Source: JBKECY01 sp047975025
GTDB taxonomy: Bacteria; Bacillota; Clostridia; Lachnospirales; Lachnospiraceae
Direction: 5' to 3'
Assembly: GCA_047975025.1 (NCBI GenBank)
Contig: JBKECY010000012.1
Span: 1 to 34,590, forward strand
Length of the DNA: 34,590 nt
The position numbers and the translations under genes were made by a program. Below the pieces are notes generated by a model. That model ran no database searches. It saw only the letters and a program-made list of their open reading frames with translations, and was not told the origin of the DNA. Shown piece after piece: positions 17,845 to 25,438 of this stretch; positions within the stretch are counted from its first letter, which is position 1; each line of letters starts with the position of its first letter.

Positions 17845-18855
17845 ATGAAGGTCAGTATCAAGCAGATTAGCGAACGCACAGGATTTTCACCGGCAACGGT
17901 TTCAAATGCCTTGAACCATAAAAAAGGAGTCAACAAAGACACTTCGGCACTGATTTTTAAAACGGCGAAGGAGATGGGCTATCTGGAAGAAAATCGCATT
18001 ACAAAAATTAAGTTTGTGATTTTCAAAAGAAATGGTCTGATTATTGATGATACTCCTTTTTTTCAGCTGATGATTGATGGTGTGGAGAAAGAGTGCCGCA
18101 ATTGCGGTTATGAACTGATGGTGTCTACGCTGCATCGTATGGCTGCGGATTATGAAGCGCAGGTGCGCTGGCTCCTCGAGGACCGGGATGCGGCAGTCAT
18201 TCTGCTTGGAACCGAGTTAATGGAAGATGATCTTAAGCCATTCTATGGCGTGAAATGTCCGCTCCTTTTGTTGGACAACTGGTCGGAGGATATGGCGTTT
18301 AACGGAGTTTTGATTAACAACTCTGATTCGGCCAGACGTGCTACGGAGTATTTAATAGGAAAAGGGCACCAGGAAATCGGATATTTGAGAGGTGAGTTCA
18401 GAATCAAGGCGTTTCGTTCCCGGGCGGTGGGATACCAAATCGCCCTTACGAAAGCAAAACTGGAATTTAATCGTGATTTCACAATTACATTAGGCACCAC
18501 AGTAGACAGTGCTTACCGGCATATGAAACAGTATCTGGAACGAAAGCCTAAACTTCCCACAGCCTTTTTCTCAGATAATGATGTGATTGCCCTCGGTGTC
18601 ATGAAAGCACTTCAGGAAACAGGAGTGCGTGTACCGCAGGATATATCCATTATTGGATTCGATGACCTGCCATTTTCTTCGATTTCATCTCCTGCGCTTA
18701 CGACGCTGCGGGTTTCAAAACGAGAGATGGGGCAGGTAGCTGTGCGAAGAATCAGGGATATGATTGAGATGGGGGAAGACTCCAAACTAAAGATTCAAGT
18801 ATGTACAGAGTTTATTGTAAGAGACAGTGTTGCTGAGCGGCCGGTTGAGAAGTAG
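17845..18855 (+). CDS. LacI-family transcriptional regulator
   Basis: DNA-binding repressor of 336 residues. The N-terminal helix-turn-helix is residues 4-23 (SIKQISERTGFSPATVSNAL) with the hinge helix region near residue 50. The periplasmic-binding-like sensor domain follows, with the family marks AVILLGTEL, GHQEIGYLRGE, AFFSDNDVIALGVMKAL and SIIGFDDLPFSSISSPALTT. AGGAGG lies just before the ATG. It sits downstream of the isomerase in the same direction and convergent with the DeoR-type regulator. It probably controls the isomerase gene, or the kinase operon, in response to a sugar; this is inferred from position only. Confidence 0.93.
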   Translation: MKVSIKQISERTGFSPATVSNALNHKKGVNKDTSALIFKTAKEMGYLEENRITKIKFVIFKRNGLIIDDTPFFQLMIDGVEKECRNCGYELMVSTLHRMAADYEAQVRWLLEDRDAAVILLGTELMEDDLKPFYGVKCPLLLLDNWSEDMAFNGVLINNSDSARRATEYLIGKGHQEIGYLRGEFRIKAFRSRAVGYQIALTKAKLEFNRDFTITLGTTVDSAYRHMKQYLERKPKLPTAFFSDNDVIALGVMKALQETGVRVPQDISIIGFDDLPFSSISSPALTTLRVSKREMGQVAVRRIRDMIEMGEDSKLKIQVCTEFIVRDSVAERPVEK

Positions 18856-18896
18856 GCAGTGATGTGCCATATAGAACATCGTAGAGAACGACAAGC

Positions 18897-18937
18897 GAGA
18901 AGCCGGGCAGGTCAATGTATGACCTGTCCGGCTTCTC
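18897..18937. terminator. Long hairpin between convergent regulator genes
   Basis: Arms of 18 bases (18897-18914 and 18920-18937) pair along their length with one G-U pair and a five-base loop. It lies between the ends of the LacI-type (plus) and DeoR-type (minus) genes, three bases from the latter's stop codon. T tracts are short on both sides, so it may be a weak terminator in both directions or mainly protect 3' ends. Confidence 0.7.
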
Positions 18938-18939
18938 AC

Positions 18940-19740
18940 TTATGAATCTTTTGAATTGAAATGTTCCTCAATCGAAGCTGTCTCAGCATTGACGAGAATC
19001 AACTCTTTGCCAAGTGCGACTAATTTCTTGATTGAAGCTTCCGGTGCTTTGGTATCAGTAATCACGATATCAAGCAGATCCAGACTGATGGAATTGCACA
19101 GTGAGTTGACATCCCATTTTGAGTAATCCAGGAGTAAGATCCGCTTCTCGGCGATGGAGGCGAGAGCCTGCTTGGTTGCCGTAAGTGTTTGCGAATGTTC
19201 GAAAGCACCACCGGGCACACGAAAAGAACGGCATGATAGGAAGGCAACATCTGCCCGGTACTGCTTCATGCGCTCCGACTCGGCCAGCAGAATCGAGCGG
19301 TTACTGTGATGCAGAAACCCAGTGGGCAGAAGAATCTCGATGGATTTATGCTCGGATAGTGTCAGTGCGGCAGTCAGGCTCGAAGTGATGACGGATAAAG
19401 AGAGGTCTCTGGGAAACAATTCAACAAGCTGCTGAATGGTGGTTCCGGAGTCCAGGCAAATACTTTCTGAGGCATGAACATAGTTAAGTGCCACAGTAGC
19501 AATCGCTCTTTTTTCCTTAATATTTTCCTGAATCTGCACATAGTAGTCGGTAGCCTGTGCTGTTTTCAATAGTGTTGCATAGCCCCGTTCTCTTTTTACA
19601 AAGTTCATCTCTGCCAGTTCGTCAAGATTCCTTCGGATCGTCATTTCCGTACAATTTAATGCCTGTGCCAGTTCCTTGATGGAAACTACACTTTTGTTTT
19701 CCATTATTTCAATAATTCGGGAATGCTTTTCTTTTCTCAT
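18940..19740 (-). CDS. DeoR-family transcriptional regulator
   Basis: Sugar-responsive repressor of 266 residues on the minus strand. The N-terminal winged helix reads RIIEIMENKSVVSIKELAQA then TEMTIRRNLDEL (residues about 8-45). The C-terminal DeoRC sensor domain has SICLDSGTTIQQL, VITSSLTAAL and LLLDYSKW, which bind a phosphorylated sugar in the family. A GGAGA site precedes the ATG. It is divergent from the kinase/transketolase/dehydrogenase operon, with 194 bases between the two starts. It is therefore the most likely local regulator of that operon, with a phosphorylated intermediate as inducer. Confidence 0.93.
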   Translation of the reverse strand: MRKEKHSRIIEIMENKSVVSIKELAQALNCTEMTIRRNLDELAEMNFVKRERGYATLLKTAQATDYYVQIQENIKEKRAIATVALNYVHASESICLDSGTTIQQLVELFPRDLSLSVITSSLTAALTLSEHKSIEILLPTGFLHHSNRSILLAESERMKQYRADVAFLSCRSFRVPGGAFEHSQTLTATKQALASIAEKRILLLDYSKWDVNSLCNSISLDLLDIVITDTKAPEASIKKLVALGKELILVNAETASIEEHFNSKDS

Positions 19741-19785
19741 AGATTCTCCAACAAAATTGTTTATTTTTGACTAATTTATACTACT

Positions 19786-19814
19786 ATTATATTTCATATT
19801 GATGAAAGTTGCAA
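19786..19814 (-). promoter_or_regulatory. Promoter of the DeoR-family regulator gene
   Basis: Read on the minus strand, TTGCAA (19814-19809), a 17-base spacer and TATAAT (19791-19786) make a good sigma-A promoter 45 bases before the regulator start. It is back to back with the operon promoter at 19858. Confidence 0.65.
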
Positions 19815-19857
19815 CCAGAAAAAACCTAAAAATGTTCAAAAAAGAGCCACAAATCGA

Positions 19858-19886
19858 TTGATATTTTATCTAAATAGAACTATAAT
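19858..19886 (+). promoter_or_regulatory. Promoter of the kinase-transketolase-dehydrogenase operon
   Basis: TTGATA (19858-19863), a 17-base spacer and a perfect TATAAT (19881-19886) lie 48 bases before the kinase start. The -10 is overlapped by an inverted repeat (19884-19903), so this promoter is probably blocked by a repressor. Confidence 0.8.
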
Positions 19887-19903
19887 GTTTGAAAAGGAAC
19901 ATT
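19884..19903 (+). promoter_or_regulatory. Candidate operator of the DeoR-family regulator
   Basis: AATGTT (19884-19889) and AACATT (19898-19903) form a perfect 6-base inverted repeat around an 8-base centre, lying over the -10 and the transcription start. A related half, AATGTTCAAA, occurs 53 bases upstream at 19831. The placement suits a repressor; assignment to the adjacent DeoR protein is inference. Confidence 0.45.
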
Positions 19904-19934
19904 AAAAGATAATAAATATACGGAGAGTGTTCGA

Positions 19935-21413
19935 ATGGGAAAATACGTGATTGGCATAGACCAAAGTACACAAGGAACAAAAGCAGTGCTGTTTGATGAA
20001 AGCGGCAGGCTCCTGGAGCGATGTGATGCGGCACATGAGCAGAAAATTGACGGACAGGGCTGGATATCGCATGATCCCCAGATCTTATACGCCAATGTGT
20101 TACGCGTGGCAAAGCAAGTAATCGAAAAAGCGAAGATCGATAAAAATCAGGTGGCATGTCTTGGTCTTACGAATCAAAGAGAGACAACAGGGGTGTGGGA
20201 CAAACGCAGCGGCGAGCCTTTGGCAGATGCCATTGTATGGCAGTGCAGCAGAGCCAAAGAGATTTGCAGCAAGATGGCGGAGGAACATCAGCAGACGCAG
20301 CAAATCTATGCCGCGACAGGCCTGACACTATCCCCGTTCTATCCCGCATCCAAGATGCGCTGGTTCATGGAACATGTACCGGAAGTGGAACGGGCAGTCA
20401 CAGAGGGTCATGTGGCTTTCGGCACCGTAGACAGCTGGCTGCTCTTTAAATTAAGCGGGCATACAGTGTTCAAAACGGATGCCACCAATGCCCGCCGCAC
20501 CCAATTATTCAATATCCATACCTTGTGCTGGGATGAGGCAGTCTGCGGCGCATTTCAGATTCCCATGCAGGCACTTCCGGAAGTGGTAGATTCTGATGAC
20601 TATTTTGCAGAGACAGATCTGGATGGATACTTAGAGCATGCGATACCGATTCGGGCTGTTATGGGAGATTCACATGCAGCGCTTTTTGCACATAATTGCC
20701 GTCAGCCGGGGCAGCTAAAAGCCACCTATGGAACCGGATCTTCTGTCATGCTGAATGTAGGGGAGCAGGCAGTGGTCAGTCAACATGGACTTTCCAGTTC
20801 GATCGCATGGAAAATTCAGGGAACTCCTATGTATGTGCTGGAAGGAAATATTAACTATACAGGGGCAGTCATTACGTGGCTGAAAGAATTGGGGGTACTT
20901 CTCGATCCTGCGGCGGCGACACAGATGGCACAGCAGGCCAATCCGGAAGATCAGACTTGTATTGTACCGGCATTCTCAGGGCTGGGGGCGCCATGGTGGA
21001 AGCATGATGCGCATGGCATCATTGTAGGTCTTGGCCGCTCCACAGGTAAAAATGAAATGGTCAGGGCTGCCTGTGACAGTATCGCATTTCAAATCTATGA
21101 TGTAATCGATGCCATGAGAAAAGATACGGGTCTGCCGATTCATGAAATCAAAGTTGACGGTGGCCCTACAAGGAACAGCTATCTTATGCAGCTGCAAAGT
21201 GATTTGATCGAAGGGCGTCTTATGATTCCTAAAAAAGAAGAGTTGTCTGTCATCGGGGCCGCCTATCTTGCGGGAATCGCAGCAGGGATCTATGACGAAC
21301 AGGAGGTGTTTGCCAGAACTGTATATGATACGAGATCCCCTGCACTTGGAGAGAACGAAAGAATACAACAATTAGAAAAATGGAAACGGGCAATATCGGT
21401 GCTTTTGAAATAG
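19935..21413 (+). CDS. FGGY-family carbohydrate kinase, glycerol-kinase-like
   Basis: ATP-dependent kinase of 492 residues, with the two actin-like FGGY domains at normal length. Marks are GIDQSTQGTKAVLFD at the start (phosphate loop), NQRET (residues 80-84), IVWQ (100-103), DATNARRTQLFNI, the catalytic GDSHAAL (D245) and the C-terminal SGLGAPWW and VDGGPTRNSYLMQLQ. Overall it looks most like glycerol kinase. But residues that line the glycerol pocket in the E. coli enzyme differ: F135 in place of Tyr135 and S246 in place of Gln246. The substrate is more likely another ketose or polyol. It is the first gene of the operon, and the next start is 12 bases after its stop, with AGAAGGAGG between. 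A pentulose kinase or apulose-type kinase role fits the neighbours. Confidence 0.88.
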   Translation: MGKYVIGIDQSTQGTKAVLFDESGRLLERCDAAHEQKIDGQGWISHDPQILYANVLRVAKQVIEKAKIDKNQVACLGLTNQRETTGVWDKRSGEPLADAIVWQCSRAKEICSKMAEEHQQTQQIYAATGLTLSPFYPASKMRWFMEHVPEVERAVTEGHVAFGTVDSWLLFKLSGHTVFKTDATNARRTQLFNIHTLCWDEAVCGAFQIPMQALPEVVDSDDYFAETDLDGYLEHAIPIRAVMGDSHAALFAHNCRQPGQLKATYGTGSSVMLNVGEQAVVSQHGLSSSIAWKIQGTPMYVLEGNINYTGAVITWLKELGVLLDPAAATQMAQQANPEDQTCIVPAFSGLGAPWWKHDAHGIIVGLGRSTGKNEMVRAACDSIAFQIYDVIDAMRKDTGLPIHEIKVDGGPTRNSYLMQLQSDLIEGRLMIPKKEELSVIGAAYLAGIAAGIYDEQEVFARTVYDTRSPALGENERIQQLEKWKRAISVLLK

Positions 21414-21425
21414 AAGGAGGAACGT

Positions 21426-22259
21426 ATGGCTATCAGTAAAACACATGTAAACGAACTAAAAATCCAAGCTGCCAAAGTGAGAAAAGAAACAGTTCAACTG
21501 ATTTTTGACGGCAAGGGAGGACATATCGGCGGAGATCTCTCAGAGGTGGACCTGCTTGTAACAATCTATGATTATATGCAGCATGATCCGCAGAATCCAG
21601 AGTCAAAAGACAGGGATTACTTCATATTAAGTACAGGTCACGCAGCCGAGGCATATTATACCGTATTAGCAGAGCATGGCTATATCAGTCGAAAAGAGCT
21701 GGACAGCTTCGGCAAGTTCGGCGGGGCGCTGGGGGGGCATCCGAGCAAAAAGACGAAGGGTGTAGAAGCCAATACAGGGTCATTGGGACATGGCCTTGGC
21801 CTGGCCACAGGTATGGCACTGGCATTGCAGCGGGATGAGCGCAGCAACCGGGTTTGCGTTTTGACAGGAGATGGAGAACTTGCGGAGGGCAGTGTCTGGG
21901 AGGCAGCCATGTCGGCAGCCAAATTCAAACTCTCGAATCTGACCTGGCTGATCGACAGAAATCATCTGCAGATCAGCGGCAATACGGAAGATGTCATGCC
22001 GCTGGAAGAACTGAAAGGTAAGACAGAAGCCTTTGGGTTTGAGACTCGGGTGATTGACGGACATGATATTGTGCAGATTCATGAGGCGCTTGCGGCCTCA
22101 CAGCAGTCGAAGCCGGTATGTATCATTGCCAATACGACCAAAGGAAAAGGGCTGGCATGTGCAGAAAATCAGGCATCCTGGCATCATAAGACACCTACTC
22201 TCGAACAGGTGGAACAGATGGAGCATGCCTATGAAGAAGTCAGAAAGGAGCTTGCATAA
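21426..22259 (+). CDS. Transketolase, N-terminal (thiamine-diphosphate-binding) subunit
   Basis: Half-length transketolase subunit of 277 residues. It carries the pyrophosphate-side domain: GGHIGG (His33), STGHA (His72), SLGHGLGLA (His122) and the thiamine diphosphate motif GDGELAEGSVWEA (from residue 148) through to WLIDRN. It moves two-carbon ketol units between sugar phosphates together with the subunit encoded next. AAGGAGG precedes the ATG, and its stop overlaps the next start by one base, so the subunits are translationally coupled. Split transketolases are common in Clostridia. In this setting the enzyme probably acts on the product of the adjacent kinase; the AptA subunit for apulose 4-phosphate is one known relative of such an arrangement. 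Confidence 0.93.
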   Translation: MAISKTHVNELKIQAAKVRKETVQLIFDGKGGHIGGDLSEVDLLVTIYDYMQHDPQNPESKDRDYFILSTGHAAEAYYTVLAEHGYISRKELDSFGKFGGALGGHPSKKTKGVEANTGSLGHGLGLATGMALALQRDERSNRVCVLTGDGELAEGSVWEAAMSAAKFKLSNLTWLIDRNHLQISGNTEDVMPLEELKGKTEAFGFETRVIDGHDIVQIHEALAASQQSKPVCIIANTTKGKGLACAENQASWHHKTPTLEQVEQMEHAYEEVRKELA

Positions 22260-23218
22260 TGGATAAAGAGACATGCAGAGGAGCTTTTTCACAGAAAATA
22301 CTAGAGGAAGCAAAACTGGACAAAGATATTATGGTAGTCTGTACAGACTCCAGAGGCTCAGCCTTGATCGAGGAGTATCCGCAGCAGCTGCCTGAGCAGT
22401 TCGTTGAGATGGGAATTGCCGAACAAAATGCAGTGACGGTATCTGCCGGACTGGCATCCATGGGAAAAAAAGTGTTTATTATTGGCCCGGCCAGTTTTTA
22501 CAGTATGCGCTCGGCGGAACAAGTTAAAGTAGATGTGGCATATTCGCACAATAATGTAAAAGTTATTGGAATCAGCGGAGGTCTTAGCTATGGCGCGTTG
22601 GGTGCCACACATCATTCGCTGCAGGATATGGCTTTGATGCGGGCGGTTCCGGGATTAATTGTGGAAATCCCGTCAGACGCAGTCATGATGCGCAAGCTCG
22701 TAGATCAAATGCTTCAAATAGAAGATCCAGCCTATATACGTATTGGCAGAGGTGCAGTTCCGATTCTCTATGATGAGCAGCAGGAGATTCGCATTGGTAA
22801 AGCGATTCGCTGGTTTGAGGGAACGGATGCGGCCATTATTACCTGCGGACAGATGGTGTATCGTGCGCTTGATGCGGCCCGCCTCCTGCAAAAAGAGGGG
22901 ATTTCGATTTCTGTATGGGATATGCATACCATTAAACCGATTGACAAGGAAGCAATTCTCACTGCAGCCAAGCAGTGCGGAAGTATCCTATCGATAGAAG
23001 AACATAGTATTTATGGAGGCCTGGGCGGTGCGATTGCTGAAATTCTGGGAACAAATTGTCCGGTACCTCTGCAGATTGCAGGTATTCCTGACGAAGATGT
23101 GCCAAACGGCACAGACAGCGAAGTCCTGGCACACTATGGACTTGATATGGAAGGAATTGCTGACAAAGTCAAAGAATTGATAAAGAAAAAGGAGGACAGG
23201 CAATGCAGGGTACTATGA
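22259..23218 (+). CDS. Transketolase, C-terminal (pyrimidine-binding) subunit
   Basis: Partner half of the split transketolase, 319 residues. The pyrimidine-binding domain has VCTDSRGSAL and the catalytic glutamate in MGIAEQNAV (E55). It continues with GPASFYSMRSAEQVKVDVAY, THHSLQDMALMRAVPG and YIRIGRG, and ends with the C-terminal domain (MHTIKPID, SIEEHSIYGGLGGAIAE). The start overlaps the previous stop (TAATG). The end overlaps the dehydrogenase start by 16 bases, so all four genes form one tight operon. Both halves are intact, unlike several other genes in this window. Confidence 0.93.
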   Translation: MDKETCRGAFSQKILEEAKLDKDIMVVCTDSRGSALIEEYPQQLPEQFVEMGIAEQNAVTVSAGLASMGKKVFIIGPASFYSMRSAEQVKVDVAYSHNNVKVIGISGGLSYGALGATHHSLQDMALMRAVPGLIVEIPSDAVMMRKLVDQMLQIEDPAYIRIGRGAVPILYDEQQEIRIGKAIRWFEGTDAAIITCGQMVYRALDAARLLQKEGISISVWDMHTIKPIDKEAILTAAKQCGSILSIEEHSIYGGLGGAIAEILGTNCPVPLQIAGIPDEDVPNGTDSEVLAHYGLDMEGIADKVKELIKKKEDRQCRVL

Positions 23219-24246
23219 AAGTATGTGTTTTGACAGGCAAAAAAAAGCTTGAATGGATACAGCGGGCAATCCCGGAGCCGACAAAAGGGGAATTACTTAT
23301 TAAATTGGAATATGTAGGAATCTGTGGTTCGGATCTGCATTTTTACAGTGAAGGCAGACTGGCCAATTGGGAACTGGACGGACCGCTGGCCCTTGGTCAC
23401 GAGCCGGGTGGCGTTGTAGCAGGAATTGGAGAAGGTGTTACCGGTTTTGCGGTAGGTGATAAAGTAGCGCTGGAACCGGCTGTGCCCTGTGGTGTCTGTG
23501 AAGATTGCAGGACAGGACATTATAATCTGTGCAAAGATATCAAAATGCTGGCCATACCTCATGAGAAAGACGGTGTGTTCGCAGAATACTGCGTACACGA
23601 TGCGAGTATGTGTTACAAACTGCCGGATTCTGTTGGTACGATGGAGGGCGGGTTAATTGAGCCTTTGTGTGTAGGACTTCATGCGACGGAGCTGTCCAAT
23701 GCCAAGATCGGTGAAAGCGCCATTGTTCTGGGCAGCGGCTGCATCGGCCTATGTACGGTAATGAGTTTAAAGGCTCGCGGAGTCAAAGAAATCTATGTGG
23801 CGGATGTGCTGGATAAGCGGCTGGATAAGGCAATGGAACTGGGGGCAACAAGGGTCTTTAACAGTACCCGCGAGAATATTGAGGACTTTGCTAAAACACT
23901 TCCGGGGGGAGGTGCAGATCAAGTATACGAATGTGCGGGTAATAAGGTGACAACTCTCCAGTCGTGCCGGCTGATCAGAAGAGCGGGAAAAGTAACACTG
24001 GTAGGTGTTTCGCCGGAGCCGGTTCTAAGCCTGGACATCGCCGCCTTAAATGCGATGGAAGGAACCATTTTCTCGGTTTACAGGTACCGTAATCTATACA
24101 GAAAAGCGATAGCAGCGGTGGCAAGCGGAGAGATTCCTTTGAAAAAAATAGTATCACATGTATTCGAATTTGAAGATTGCATTAAAGCAATTGAGGATAG
24201 CATTAACCATAAAGACGATGTTATTAAATCCGTAGTAAAATTTTAA
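23203..24246 (+). CDS. Zinc-dependent polyol dehydrogenase (sorbitol/xylitol dehydrogenase-like)
   Basis: Medium-chain dehydrogenase of 347 residues that should interconvert a sugar alcohol and a ketose with NAD(P). Catalytic zinc ligands are C41 (GICGSD), H66 with E67 (LGHE) and the E153 region (LIEPL). The structural zinc site is complete: C96, C99, C102 and C110. The nucleotide-binding turn is LGSGCIG (residues 176-182). AAGGAGG lies seven bases before ATG 23203, which favours this start over ATG 23215, although the family often begins at MKVCVL. It is the last gene of the operon and is followed by a terminator at 24336. With the kinase and transketolase it suggests polyol to ketose to ketose phosphate; the polyol itself is unknown. 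Confidence 0.9.
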   Translation: MQGTMKVCVLTGKKKLEWIQRAIPEPTKGELLIKLEYVGICGSDLHFYSEGRLANWELDGPLALGHEPGGVVAGIGEGVTGFAVGDKVALEPAVPCGVCEDCRTGHYNLCKDIKMLAIPHEKDGVFAEYCVHDASMCYKLPDSVGTMEGGLIEPLCVGLHATELSNAKIGESAIVLGSGCIGLCTVMSLKARGVKEIYVADVLDKRLDKAMELGATRVFNSTRENIEDFAKTLPGGGADQVYECAGNKVTTLQSCRLIRRAGKVTLVGVSPEPVLSLDIAALNAMEGTIFSVYRYRNLYRKAIAAVASGEIPLKKIVSHVFEFEDCIKAIEDSINHKDDVIKSVVKF

Positions 24247-24335
24247 AATTAAAAAAAGTCCAATCATGGGGGATGCCGGATTATATGGAATCCCTTTTCG
24301 ATGGCTTCACAGACAGCCGTACATGGTTTGGATAC

Positions 24336-24359
24336 GTCAAGAAAAGCTTGACTTTTTTT
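24336..24359 (+). terminator. Intrinsic terminator of the sugar operon
   Basis: GTCAAG (24336-24341), loop AAAAG, CTTGAC (24347-24352) and seven T residues (24353-24359). The stem is short but the T tract is long. Its second arm is also the -35 of the rpmG promoter. Confidence 0.75.
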
Positions 24360-24376
24360 GCGTTCTATGATACATT
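24348..24376 (+). promoter_or_regulatory. Promoter of the rpmG-secE-nusG-rplK-rplA operon
   Basis: TTGACT (24348-24353), a 17-base spacer and TACATT (24371-24376). The -35 overlaps the terminator of the upstream operon. The -10 and spacing match the rpoB promoter at 28027-28055, as expected for co-regulated transcription and translation genes. The transcription start should be near 24383. Confidence 0.8.
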
Positions 24377-24384
24377 ATTTGAGC

Positions 24385-24407
24385 AAGACAAATCGTGTCT
24401 TTTTTTT
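24385..24407 (+). terminator. Candidate attenuator at the start of the rpmG leader
   Basis: AAGACA (24385-24390), loop AATCG and TGTCTT (24396-24401) run into a stretch of eight T residues (24400-24407). It starts almost at the predicted transcription start, so RNA made from the rpmG promoter would meet a terminator-like hairpin within about 25 bases. Confidence 0.5.
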
Positions 24408-24409
24408 AT

Positions 24410-24454
24410 GTCTAAAATCGTGCCAAAATGCTCGGTTTTGTGACATTTTTAGAC
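24410..24454 (+). promoter_or_regulatory. Structured rpmG leader hairpin
   Basis: Outer arms GTCTAAAA (24410-24417) and TTTTAGAC (24447-24454) enclose an inner stem CAAAA (24424-24428) with TTTTG (24436-24440). The octamer AAATCGTG occurs both in the upstream attenuator loop region and at the base of this hairpin, which could allow alternative pairing. It ends 34 bases before the rpmG start. Confidence 0.45.
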
Positions 24455-24488
24455 GTTTATCTTAATAAAAACAGTGGAGGTGGAAAAC

Positions 24489-24638
24489 GTGCGCGTAAAG
24501 ATCACATTAGCATGTACAGAGTGTAAACAACGTAATTACAATACTACGAAAGAAAAGAAAAATCATCCTGACAGATTAGAGACAAAAAAATATTGTAAAT
24601 TTTGTAAAGCACACACACTGCATAAAGAAACCAAATAA
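24489..24638 (+). CDS. rpmG: 50S ribosomal protein L33
   Basis: Small zinc-ribbon ribosomal protein of 49 residues, starting at GTG with GGAGGTGG just upstream. The sequence opens VRVKITLACTECKQRNY, translated with Met first, and has the two CxxC pairs (CTEC and CKFC) that bind zinc, so this is the zinc-containing paralogue. It is the first gene of the operon, 28 bases before secE, the usual Firmicutes order. Confidence 0.96.
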   Translation: MRVKITLACTECKQRNYNTTKEKKNHPDRLETKKYCKFCKAHTLHKETK

Positions 24639-24666
24639 AATTAGTGAAATCTAGTGAGGGAATAGC

Positions 24667-24885
24667 ATGGCAGACGGTAAGGAAAAAAGCGTAGTTAAAA
24701 CCAAAAAGAAAAGCAAACTGCAGGCACTCCAGTCAGAATTCAAAAAAATCATTTGGACCGACCGGCCGACTCTTGTAAAACAGACGATCGCCGTAGTCGT
24801 TGTAACATTCATTTTGGCGGCTATTATTAGTATGCTTGACAGCGTGATTTTACAGGCAATTAATTTCTTGCTCGGACTGGGATAA
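24667..24885 (+). CDS. secE: Preprotein translocase subunit SecE
   Basis: Single-span SecE of 72 residues. A lysine-rich N terminus is followed by the conserved amphipathic stretch QSEFKKIIWTDRPTLVKQ and one membrane helix (TIAVVVVTFILAAIISML). It clamps the SecY channel. It lies between rpmG and nusG with nine bases to nusG, as in most Firmicutes. Confidence 0.96.
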   Translation: MADGKEKSVVKTKKKSKLQALQSEFKKIIWTDRPTLVKQTIAVVVVTFILAAIISMLDSVILQAINFLLGLG

Positions 24886-24894
24886 GGTGAATGT

Positions 24895-25410
24895 ATGTCG
24901 GATGCAAAGTGGTATGTTGTGCATACCTATTCAGGGTATGAGAATAAGGTAAAAGCAAATATTGAAAAAACAATAGAAAACAGACATTTAGAGGATCAGA
25001 TCCTAGAAGTGCGAGTTCCGCTGCAGGATGTCGTTGAAATCAAAAATGGCGTTCAAAAGCAGGTGCAGAAAAAACTTTTTCCGGGCTATGTACTGCTGAA
25101 CATGGTAATGAATGATGATACCTGGTATGTAGTGCGTAATACCCGCGGTGTTACCGGATTTGTCGGACCGGGTTCCAAGCCGGTGCCGCTTACGGAAGAA
25201 GAGATGAAGCCGCTTGGAATCAAGTCGGAAGAATTCGTGTCTGATTTCGAAAAAGGTGATATGATTGTCGTTGTAGCCGGAGCGTGGAAGAACACGATGG
25301 GCGTGATACAGTCAGTGAATCTGCAAAAGCAGGTGGTTACCATAAATGTTGAACTGTTTGGACGGGAGACTCCTGTCGAAATCGGTTTTTCAGATATTAA
25401 TAAGGCCTAG
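24895..25410 (+). CDS. nusG: Transcription termination/antitermination factor NusG
   Basis: Transcription elongation factor of 171 residues. The NGN domain carries WYVVHTYSGYENKVK and FPGYVLLNMVMNDDTWYVVR, then GVTGFVGPG. The C-terminal KOW domain is near residues 118-150 (FEKGDMIVVVAGAWKNTMG). It binds the RNA polymerase clamp and couples to ribosomal protein S10 and Rho in bacteria. It starts nine bases after secE, and a 72-base leader separates it from rplK. Confidence 0.97.
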   Translation: MSDAKWYVVHTYSGYENKVKANIEKTIENRHLEDQILEVRVPLQDVVEIKNGVQKQVQKKLFPGYVLLNMVMNDDTWYVVRNTRGVTGFVGPGSKPVPLTEEEMKPLGIKSEEFVSDFEKGDMIVVVAGAWKNTMGVIQSVNLQKQVVTINVELFGRETPVEIGFSDINKA

Positions 25411-25438
25411 GGGTGACCTGAGGTCTTACGTTTAAGAA

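Noticed and set aside
24247..24335. A tRNA or small RNA before rpmG
   Set aside because: No cloverleaf or CCA end could be folded by eye. Only the terminator and leader hairpins were supported.
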